Source: Pseudomonas sp. MPC6 (GTDB lineage: Bacteria; Pseudomonadota; Gammaproteobacteria; Pseudomonadales; Pseudomonadaceae). From it: a stretch of 64,000 nucleotides of DNA. The stretch's first letter is position 1. Every line of letters begins with the position of its first letter. The DNA lies in NCBI RefSeq assembly GCF_006094435.1, contig NZ_CP034783.1, positions 275,001 through 339,000 of the forward strand, in the 5' to 3' direction. Both the position numbers and the translations under genes were made by a program. Of this stretch, positions 57,568 to 64,000 are shown piece by piece. Below the pieces are notes generated by a model, which did not search any database, was not told the DNA's origin, and saw nothing but the letters and a program-made list of their open reading frames with translations.

Positions 57568-59010
57568 ATGCAGCTTAAAGACACCCAGTTGTTCCGCCAG
57601 CAAGCCTTTATCGATGGCGCTTGGGTCGATGCGGACAATGGTCAGACGATCAAGGTCAACAACCCGGCAACGGGCGAAATTCTGGGTACTGTGCCGAAAA
57701 TGGGCGCTGCCGAAACCCGCCGTGCGATCGAAGCCGCTGACAAGGCGCTGCCGGCCTGGCGTGCACTGACCGCCAAGGATCGCGCGAACAAGCTGCGTCG
57801 CTGGTTCGAACTGATCATCGAGAACCAGGACGACCTCGCTCGCCTGATGACCCTGGAACAGGGCAAGCCACTGGCCGAAGCCAAGGGCGAGATCGTTTAC
57901 GCCGCTTCCTTTATCGAGTGGTTCGCCGAAGAAGCCAAGCGCATCTACGGTGATGTGATTCCCGGCCACCAGCCGGACAAGCGCCTGATCGTGATCAAGC
58001 AGCCAATCGGCGTGACCGCTGCTATCACTCCGTGGAACTTCCCGGCCGCGATGATCACCCGCAAGGCGGGTCCAGCGCTGGCTGCCGGTTGCACCATGGT
58101 GCTCAAGCCTGCTTCGCAAACCCCGTTTTCCGCATTTGCTCTGGCCGAGCTGGCCCAGCGTGCCGGCATTCCGAACGGTGTGTTCAGCGTTGTTTCCGGC
58201 AGCGCCGGCGACATCGGCAGCGAGCTGACCAGCAACCCGATCGTGCGCAAATTGTCCTTCACCGGCTCGACCGAAATCGGTCGTCAGCTGATGGCCGAAT
58301 GCGCCAAGGACATCAAGAAAGTCTCGCTGGAACTGGGCGGCAACGCGCCGTTCATCGTGTTCGACGACGCGGACCTGGATAAGGCCGTCGAAGGCGCGAT
58401 CATTTCCAAGTACCGCAACAACGGCCAGACCTGCGTCTGTGCCAACCGTCTGTACATCCAGGATTCGGTCTACGACGCGTTCGCCGAGAAGCTGAAAGTG
58501 GCCGTGGCCAAGCTCAAGATCGGTAACGGTCTGGAAGACGGCACCACTACCGGTCCGCTGATCGATGAAAAAGCCGTGGCCAAGGTTCAAGAGCACATCG
58601 CTGATGCCGTCAGCAAAGGCGCAACCGTTCTGGCCGGTGGCAAGGTCATGGAAGGCAACTTCTTCGAGCCGACTATCCTCACCAACGTGCCGAAGAACGC
58701 TGCGGTGGCCAAGGAAGAAACCTTCGGTCCATTGGCGCCGCTGTTCCGCTTCAAAGACGAAGCCGAAGTGATCGCGATGTCCAACGACACCGAGTTCGGC
58801 CTGGCTTCGTATTTCTATGCCCGTGACCTGGGTCGTGTGTTCCGTGTGGCGGAAGCCCTGGAATACGGCATGGTCGGGGTCAACACCGGGTTGATCTCCA
58901 ACGAAGTCGCGCCGTTCGGCGGCATCAAGGCGTCGGGCCTGGGCCGTGAAGGCTCCAAGTACGGCATCGAAGATTACCTGGAAATCAAATACCTCTGCCT
59001 GGGCATCTAA
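57568..59010 (+). CDS. gabD: Succinate-semialdehyde dehydrogenase (NADP-dependent)
   Basis: 480-residue aldehyde dehydrogenase oxidising succinate semialdehyde to succinate in GABA breakdown. Seen are TPWNFPAAMITRKAGPAL (near 151-168), the Rossmann GSTEIGRQL (near 232), ELGGNAPFIVF with the catalytic glutamate (near 254), and NNGQTCVCANR with the catalytic cysteine (near 288). The C-terminal KASGLGREGSKYGIEDYLE is typical of GabD. ATG 57568 has AAGGAAAG upstream; the GTG at 57547 is less likely. Operon-like with gabT 198 bases on. Confidence 0.95.
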   Translation: MQLKDTQLFRQQAFIDGAWVDADNGQTIKVNNPATGEILGTVPKMGAAETRRAIEAADKALPAWRALTAKDRANKLRRWFELIIENQDDLARLMTLEQGKPLAEAKGEIVYAASFIEWFAEEAKRIYGDVIPGHQPDKRLIVIKQPIGVTAAITPWNFPAAMITRKAGPALAAGCTMVLKPASQTPFSAFALAELAQRAGIPNGVFSVVSGSAGDIGSELTSNPIVRKLSFTGSTEIGRQLMAECAKDIKKVSLELGGNAPFIVFDDADLDKAVEGAIISKYRNNGQTCVCANRLYIQDSVYDAFAEKLKVAVAKLKIGNGLEDGTTTGPLIDEKAVAKVQEHIADAVSKGATVLAGGKVMEGNFFEPTILTNVPKNAAVAKEETFGPLAPLFRFKDEAEVIAMSNDTEFGLASYFYARDLGRVFRVAEALEYGMVGVNTGLISNEVAPFGGIKASGLGREGSKYGIEDYLEIKYLCLGI

Positions 59011-59047
59011 GCTCGCAAGACAAGAGCCGGGCAAGGCATTGCTTCAA

Positions 59048-59081
59048 GCGGAAAGGGCACGAGAGCGCTGTCCCTTTCCGC
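59048..59081. promoter_or_regulatory. Strong hairpin between gabD and gabT
   Basis: GCGGAAAGGG (59048-59057) pairs perfectly with CCCTTTCCGC (59072-59081) around a 14-nt loop. No U tract follows. It may stabilise gabD mRNA or tune gabT expression. Confidence 0.6.
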
Positions 59082-59208
59082 GCTTCAAATGGAATTTTCT
59101 CTGTGGCCGGGAAAGCTGTGGCAGTCGATCATCGCATGCTGCCGCAGTTGCCTCCCCGCCGCATTTTCCTTGAACCACGCCGCCCGATGAGCGGTGAATG
59201 AGGACTGT

Positions 59209-60486
59209 ATGAGCAAGACTAACGCATCCCTGATGAAACGCCGCGAAGCCGCTGTACCACGCGGTGTTGGCCAGATTCACCCGATCTTCGCCGAGTCCGC
59301 GAAGAACGCCACAGTGACCGACGTTGAAGGTCGCGAGTTCATCGACTTCGCCGGCGGTATCGCCGTGTTGAACACCGGTCACCTGCACCCGAAAATCATC
59401 GCCGCCGTGACCGCGCAGCTGAACAAGCTGACTCACACTTGCTTCCAGGTACTGGCCTACGAGCCATACGTTGAACTGTGCGAAAAAATCAACGCCAAGG
59501 TGCCAGGTGATTTCGCCAAGAAAACCCTGCTGGTGACCACCGGTTCCGAAGCTGTAGAGAACGCCGTGAAAATCGCCCGTGCCGCCACTGGCCGTGCCGG
59601 CGTGATCGCGTTCACCGGCGCTTACCACGGTCGCACCATGATGACCCTGGGCCTGACTGGTAAAGTCGTGCCTTACTCGGCCGGCATGGGCCTGATGCCA
59701 GGCGGCATCTTCCGCGCGCTGTACCCGAACGAACTGCACGGCGTGAGCATCGACGATTCGATCGCCAGCATCGAACGCATCTTCAAGAACGACGCCGAAC
59801 CGCGTGACATCGCCGCCATCATCATCGAGCCGGTCCAGGGCGAAGGCGGTTTCTACGTCGCGCCTAAAGAGTTCATGAAGCGTCTGCGCGCACTGTGCGA
59901 CCAGCACGGCATCCTGCTGATCGCTGACGAAGTGCAGACTGGCGCTGGCCGTACCGGCACCTTCTTCGCCATGGAGCAGATGGGCGTTGCCGCCGACCTG
60001 ACCACCTTCGCCAAATCCATCGCTGGCGGCTTCCCGCTGGCTGGTGTGTGCGGCAAGGCCGAATACATGGACGCCATCGCGCCAGGCGGCCTGGGCGGCA
60101 CCTACGCCGGTAGCCCGATCGCTTGCGCCGCGGCCCTGGCCGTGATGGAAGTGTTCGAAGAAGAACACCTGCTGGACCGCTGCAAGGCTGTCGGCGAGCG
60201 TCTGGTCACTGGCCTGAAAGCCATTCAGGCCAAATACCCGGTGATCGGCGAAGTGCGTGCCCTGGGCGCGATGATCGCGGTCGAGTTGTTCGTTGATGGC
60301 GATAGCCACAAGCCGAACGCTCCAGCGGTAGCCGCCGTTGTGGCCAAGGCTCGCGACAAGGGCCTGATCCTGCTGTCCTGCGGCACTTACGGCAACGTTC
60401 TGCGTGTGTTGGTACCACTGACTTCGCCGGATGAGCAACTGGACAAAGGTCTGGCAATCATCGAAGAGTGCTTCGCGGAGCTTTGA
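59209..60486 (+). CDS. gabT: 4-aminobutyrate aminotransferase
   Basis: 425-residue class III PLP aminotransferase converting GABA and 2-oxoglutarate to succinate semialdehyde and glutamate. Seen are TTGSEAVENAVKIAR (near 106), FTGAYHGRTMMTLGLTGK (near 132), IADEVQTGAGRTGTFFAMEQ (near 238), and the PLP lysine in TTFAKSIAGGFPLAGV (near 268). ATG 59209 has GAGGA upstream. It acts with gabD; a terminator follows. Confidence 0.96.
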   Translation: MSKTNASLMKRREAAVPRGVGQIHPIFAESAKNATVTDVEGREFIDFAGGIAVLNTGHLHPKIIAAVTAQLNKLTHTCFQVLAYEPYVELCEKINAKVPGDFAKKTLLVTTGSEAVENAVKIARAATGRAGVIAFTGAYHGRTMMTLGLTGKVVPYSAGMGLMPGGIFRALYPNELHGVSIDDSIASIERIFKNDAEPRDIAAIIIEPVQGEGGFYVAPKEFMKRLRALCDQHGILLIADEVQTGAGRTGTFFAMEQMGVAADLTTFAKSIAGGFPLAGVCGKAEYMDAIAPGGLGGTYAGSPIACAAALAVMEVFEEEHLLDRCKAVGERLVTGLKAIQAKYPVIGEVRALGAMIAVELFVDGDSHKPNAPAVAAVVAKARDKGLILLSCGTYGNVLRVLVPLTSPDEQLDKGLAIIEECFAEL

Positions 60487-60526
60487 TTTAAAGTGCTCTG
60501 ATGAAAGTGTGAGCTGATCGACAAAA

Positions 60527-60549
60527 AACCCGCTTCGGCGGGTTTTTTT
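60527..60549 (+). terminator. Intrinsic terminator after gabT
   Basis: AACCCGC-TTCG-GCGGGTT followed by TTTTT. Confidence 0.92.
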
Positions 60550-60626
60550 GGCTCCCGAAACCCTCCGCGCTGTAACGAATGTCTCGCCTTGAGTAAGGTG
60601 CACGCATTTGCCAATGGAGTGTGCAG

Positions 60627-61847
60627 ATGACCGCTGTGGTGTTACCTGCTGTACCGCGTGTGCTGATTGCCGAGGCCGACTCCTGGTCCCGTGATCTGCT
60701 CAAGCAAGTACTGTTGAGCGTGCGCTGCGACGTACGGCTGAATCTGTGTGCCGATGGTCAGGAAGCATTGCGCTTGCTCGCGGAATATCCCTACGACCTG
60801 GTGATCGTTGACAGGGAGTTGCCCGGCATCGATGGCTTGAATGTGTTGCGCAGTGTTCGCCAGCGCAAACGTAATCCGCCACTGCCGTTCATTCTGATGA
60901 GCAGCCGTAACGACAGTGCCAGCGTGCGCCAAGCCTTGCCTCTGGCGCCTGCGGCCTATCTGACCAAACCCCTGAACATGGCAAGCCTGACCCGGCGTCT
61001 GCAGGGTTTGCTGCTCAATGCTGGCGAGCAAGTATTGTGCGATGGGCCGACGCTGGCGCCGGGCATGACCTTGTCGGTTTTCCTGGAGCGCCGACGCGAG
61101 CTGGCTGATGGCGCATCGCTGATGACCGACGTGCAGTTGGCGCTCAAGCGCAGCCTCAATCCCGACAGCATCGATCTGACGCTGTTGCATGACGAGCTCC
61201 GTACCGATCCGCAGATCACCGCCGTGCTGATCGCCGCCGCCAACAGCGCGGCCCGGTATCAGGGTGTTGCCGTACAGACCCTGTCCCAGGCGCTGCAGCG
61301 TCTTGGCATCGAACAAAGCATGAACCTGGTGCTGGGTTTGGCCCTCAGGCGAAGTGCGCGGTTCAGCGATCGGTGCCTGGCGGATTACGCCGAGCGTTAT
61401 TGTGAACTGTCGCTGCACACCGCCGAATATGCGCGGGCCCTGGCGCACTTGCTGGATCTGGATCAGGAGCGCTGTTATTGCGCCGGCATGCTGCATCGAC
61501 TGGGCGAACTGGCGTTGTTGCGGTCTTTGCAGGAATGGAAACAAGCCGGGGGTGAGCTGGATGAGTGGGAGGAGGTGGGGAACGCGCTGGCGCAATTCGG
61601 CGCGGCTTATGGTTCGGCGTTGCGTACCCGTTGGCGTTTGCCACTGCAGTTGCGAGGGCTGATTGCGGCGGTCTACGAGCTGGGTGGTGGGGTTTATTCC
61701 AGAGAAGCACTGGTAATGAACATGGCTGCGCAGTTGGCGCGCCTGACCGGGCAGGAGGACATTGAGGCGCTGGCGAAGGGCCGAACGGCGCGGTTGCTCA
61801 AGATCGGAGTGCCGGAATTGATGCGTTTGCGCCAAACGCAAGCCTAG
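60627..61847 (+). CDS. Response regulator receiver (REC) - HDOD domain protein
   Basis: 406 residues. The REC domain (about 8-128) has the phospho-acceptor aspartate in LVIVDRELPGIDGLNVL (near 57) and the switch lysine in YLTKPLNM. The HDOD domain (about 160-360) shows LHDELRTDPQITAVLIAAAN and ALQRLGIEQSMNLVLGLAL, then YCAGMLHRLGELALL. HDOD proteins are signalling scaffolds without hydrolase activity, linked to c-di-GMP or stress pathways. No kinase lies beside it. Its stop shares the four-base CTAG with the convergent diguanylate cyclase gene. Confidence 0.88.
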   Translation: MTAVVLPAVPRVLIAEADSWSRDLLKQVLLSVRCDVRLNLCADGQEALRLLAEYPYDLVIVDRELPGIDGLNVLRSVRQRKRNPPLPFILMSSRNDSASVRQALPLAPAAYLTKPLNMASLTRRLQGLLLNAGEQVLCDGPTLAPGMTLSVFLERRRELADGASLMTDVQLALKRSLNPDSIDLTLLHDELRTDPQITAVLIAAANSAARYQGVAVQTLSQALQRLGIEQSMNLVLGLALRRSARFSDRCLADYAERYCELSLHTAEYARALAHLLDLDQERCYCAGMLHRLGELALLRSLQEWKQAGGELDEWEEVGNALAQFGAAYGSALRTRWRLPLQLRGLIAAVYELGGGVYSREALVMNMAAQLARLTGQEDIEALAKGRTARLLKIGVPELMRLRQTQA

Positions 61848-62833
61848 CCGCAGAGGATGCGATTCTTGCCCTGACGCTTCGCCTCGTACATCGCCGCATC
61901 GGCGCGGGCGAACAGGGCGTCGATGTTTTCATCCTCGGCCGTGAGGCTGGTCAGGCCCTGGCTGATGGTGATGCCGAACGTCTGGTCGTCATGGCAGAAG
62001 CTCAATCGCTGAATTTCCCGTTGCAGGCGCTCGGCCACTTGCATGGCCATGTCCGGTGCACAACCGGGGAATACCGCCGCGAACTCCTCACCGCCGATTC
62101 GCCCGAATACATCACCACGCCGCAAGGAACCTCGACCGCTCTCGGCGATCCGTTGCAGCACGCTATCGCCCACCTGGTGGCCATAGGTGTCATTGATCAC
62201 TTTGAAATCATCGATGTCCAGGATCAGGAACGACAGAGGCGCGCCTTGATTTCGCGCCTGTTCGAATTCGTGGTTGGCGCATTCGAAGAAGTGTCGGCGG
62301 TTGCTGCTCTGGGTTAGCCCATCTGTGGTAGCCAGGCGGTGGAGTTCGGTTTCCATGTGCTTCTTGTCGGTGATGTCTTCGGCGATTCCGACGATGATCA
62401 CCGGCTGTCCCGGCTCGGCCAGGCGGTTGATGAAGCACTTGTCACTCAGCCAGCGTACCTGGCCGTCGGCGGCAATGATGCGGTACTCACGGTTCTCAAC
62501 GGCGCCTTTGTCCAATACGTCGGCCATGCTGCGCTCGGCATAGTCCAGGTCGTCGGGGTAAATGCTGTCGCGCCATTGGTTGTAGTCGGCCAGTAAAAGG
62601 CCGGCGGAACGGCCAAAAATCCGCTCGTAGGCAGGGCTCACATAGAGCATCTGGCGGGCTTCCCAGTCGAATGCCCAAAGCACCGCGTTGACGCTCACCA
62701 GCAGGGAGCTGAACAGCTGTTCGCGTTCGCTCAGGCGCGCCACTTCGCCTTGGGCATGAATCAGCGCCATTAGCGTCTGCGCGGCCTCGGGCCACTGTGG
62801 AAGGGATGAGTCTTGTAGGTTTCTATTGACCAT
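61844..62833 (-). CDS. PAS-GGDEF diguanylate cyclase
   Basis: 329-residue soluble protein. A PAS/PAC sensor (about 45-160: LWAFDWEARQMLYVSPAYER, then GIAEDITDKKHMETELHRLA) precedes a GGDEF domain (about 165-329). The active site is GRIGGEEFAAVF (near 245), a functional GGEEF variant; the RRGD five residues before it fits the inhibitory I-site. It should make c-di-GMP, the activator of the cellulose and PNAG synthases encoded in this window, although a specific link is inference. No membrane segment seen. Confidence 0.93.
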   Translation of the reverse strand: MVNRNLQDSSLPQWPEAAQTLMALIHAQGEVARLSEREQLFSSLLVSVNAVLWAFDWEARQMLYVSPAYERIFGRSAGLLLADYNQWRDSIYPDDLDYAERSMADVLDKGAVENREYRIIAADGQVRWLSDKCFINRLAEPGQPVIIVGIAEDITDKKHMETELHRLATTDGLTQSSNRRHFFECANHEFEQARNQGAPLSFLILDIDDFKVINDTYGHQVGDSVLQRIAESGRGSLRRGDVFGRIGGEEFAAVFPGCAPDMAMQVAERLQREIQRLSFCHDDQTFGITISQGLTSLTAEDENIDALFARADAAMYEAKRQGKNRILCG

Positions 62834-62952
62834 CGGTACAAAATCTCAAAGGGCGTGTGCCGCTCGAGGTTCGAAAGCGGCCACCACAAAGCCCGCCTGG
62901 ATGGCGAAGTGTCTTTGAGATAGGGGATTTGAAGTGAAGTTCCCGCCTTTCG

Positions 62953-63065
62953 TGGCGAGGGAGCTTGCTCCCGCCGGGCGGTACTGGCGACGCGTTTATC
63001 AGTTAAAACGCGTCGTCAGGTTTTCCACGGCCTTCGCCGCCGAGCGGGAGCAAGCTCCCTCGCCA
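62953..63065. repeat. REP doublet next to the desaturase stop
   Basis: TGGCGAGGGAGCTTGCTCCC (62953-62972) and GGGAGCAAGCTCCCTCGCCA (63046-63065) form an inverted pair ending four bases before the desaturase stop codon. A second inner inverted repeat, ACGCGT...ACGCGT with GACGCG/CGCGTC, lies between them. Confidence 0.9.
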
Positions 63066-63068
63066 CCG

Positions 63069-64000
63069 TCAGACGGTAGCGGCAGGGCGCAGGGAGTAAG
63101 TTTTCAACTGGTCGGCGAATTCGCGCAGCGATTGGATTCCGCTGGCTTCGGCTTCGTGGACCCAATCCTTGATGGCGGCCAGCATGTCGTGACCATTCGA
63201 GCTGGTCTTGAGCCAGATCTGTTGCAAGGCCAGGCGTTTCTCGTAGATGACCTTCAGCGCCTGACTGTGCTCGAGCATGGTCTGGATGCGCAGGTGGTGT
63301 TTTTCATCCAGCAGGCTGGTTTCCCGCGAGAGCAGGCGCTTGGCCCGGTGGAACTGGTGACGAACCGAATGATCGACCTTTTCCAGCTCTTGCTTGACCA
63401 GCGGGGCGATCACCAGCTTGCGGTACTGGGCCATGATCTGGAAGCGGTTGTTGAGGATGGCCATGGCGGTGTCCATATCCAGGTTGCCTTTACCTTCGAC
63501 CCGGTGGGCAATCGGCGCGACGCGCTGGACCTTGGCCAAGCGGAAGAAACTGAAGACTTGTATCCAGGCCCAGCCGAGATCGAATTCCCACTTCTTCACC
63601 GACAGTTTCGCCGAGTTCGGGTAAGTGTGATGGTTGTTATGCAGTTCTTCGCCGCCGATCAGGATGCCCCAAGGCACCAGATTGGTCGCCGCATCGCGGC
63701 ATTCGAAGTTGCGGTAGCCAATGGCATGGCCCAGGCCGTTGACCACGCCGGCAGCCCAGACCGGGATCCACATCATCTGGATGGCCCAGATGGTGATACC
63801 GATGGTGCCGAACAGCAGCAGGTCGATAACGCCCATGATTGCCACACCCAGCAGGGGGAAACGGGTATACAGGTTGCGTTCGATCCAGTCGTCGGGGCAG
63901 TTCTTGCCGTAGATACGCAAGGTCTCGGGGTTTTCCGCTTCGGCGCGGTACAGCTCGGCACCTTTGCGCAGGACGGTGGACAACCCCTTGATGACCGGGC
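63069..64000 (-). CDS. Acyl-CoA/phospholipid fatty acid desaturase, start beyond the window
   Basis: At least 310 C-terminal residues of a membrane fatty acid desaturase (DesA/delta-9-type). The reading frame stays open to base 64000 and continues past it (the last codons read PVIKGLSTVL), so the N-terminal part with the first two histidine boxes is missing. Seen are two membrane segments (FPLLGVAIMGVIDLLLFGTI and IWAIQMMWIPVWAAGVVNGLG, the latter followed by HAIGYRNFE) and the third histidine box GGEELHNNHHTYPNSAK. It introduces double bonds into acyl chains; position and electron donor are not visible here. Confidence 0.92.
   Translation of the reverse strand, partial: PVIKGLSTVLRKGAELYRAEAENPETLRIYGKNCPDDWIERNLYTRFPLLGVAIMGVIDLLLFGTIGITIWAIQMMWIPVWAAGVVNGLGHAIGYRNFECRDAATNLVPWGILIGGEELHNNHHTYPNSAKLSVKKWEFDLGWAWIQVFSFFRLAKVQRVAPIAHRVEGKGNLDMDTAMAILNNRFQIMAQYRKLVIAPLVKQELEKVDHSVRHQFHRAKRLLSRETSLLDEKHHLRIQTMLEHSQALKVIYEKRLALQQIWLKTSSNGHDMLAAIKDWVHEAEASGIQSLREFADQLKTYSLRPAATV

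Overview
The window looks like a chromosomal segment of a fluorescent Pseudomonas, most likely of the P. fluorescens group. The support is the GC-rich codon use, Pseudomonas-type 23S and 5S rRNA sequences, a complete acetylated-cellulose (wss) operon, a pgaABCD operon, an mgo/pvf-type operon, and many copies of the short REP repeats (cores such as GGAGCGAGCTTGCTCGC and GGAGCTGGCTTGCCAGC) that stud P. fluorescens genomes. Species assignment is inference; no 16S gene is inside the window.

Layout. 1-3480: end of the 16S-23S spacer, a full 23S rRNA gene and two identical 5S rRNA genes, each followed by its own terminator. 3521-3787: remnant of an IS110-type transposase. 3851-9480 (minus strand): four-gene operon mgoB-mgoC-mgoA-mgoD (HO-like diiron protein, AurF-like N-oxygenase, A-T-reductase NRPS, SRPBCC protein), the architecture known to make diazeniumdiolate/pyrazine N-oxide signals. 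10121-10831: FCD-type GntR regulator with a palindromic operator in its promoter. 11010-26125 (minus): wssABCDEFGHI, coding for cellulose synthase, export and acetylation; the genes overlap or nearly touch and wssJ is not present at the usual end. 26697-27779: short RHS-core protein with a proline-rich tail.

28049-33411: LysR regulator, then a DHA2 MFS pump, an HlyD adaptor and an OprM-like channel (a tripartite efflux system). 33510-34804 (minus): slipin/NfeD pair. 35067-35899: YbaK-type deacylase and a DUF2789 protein. 36082-41114: MarR regulator followed by a tightly coupled FUSC/DUF1656/HlyD/NodT aromatic-acid-type efflux operon. 42123-43628: DUF945 protein. 43890-50258: pgaABCD for poly-beta-1,6-GlcNAc. 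50364-51893 (minus): Rieske-FAD reductase. 52033-55624: a PEBP-like protein, then a VWA lipoprotein/ECF sigma/membrane-anchored anti-sigma-like operon.

56201-56713 (minus): a C4-type antisense RNA candidate in front of a 31-codon ORF coupled to a frameshifted DUF3077 gene, next to tRNA-Arg(CCG). 57568-60486: gabDT for GABA breakdown. 60627-64000: a REC-HDOD protein, a PAS-GGDEF diguanylate cyclase, and a fatty acid desaturase that runs off the right edge.

Themes: two surface polysaccharides under probable c-di-GMP control (BcsA carries a PilZ domain and PgaC/PgaD belong to a c-di-GMP-responsive family), a diguanylate cyclase nearby, a signalling-metabolite operon, two efflux systems, and at least ten REP or other dispersed repeat sites. 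The observations most worth following are the C4-like RNA with its complementary target sites, the mgo operon beside an rRNA operon, the REP pair that supplies the ribosome binding site of an efflux channel gene, the 36-bp tandem repeat in wssE, and tandem PPxY motifs in the RHS tail.
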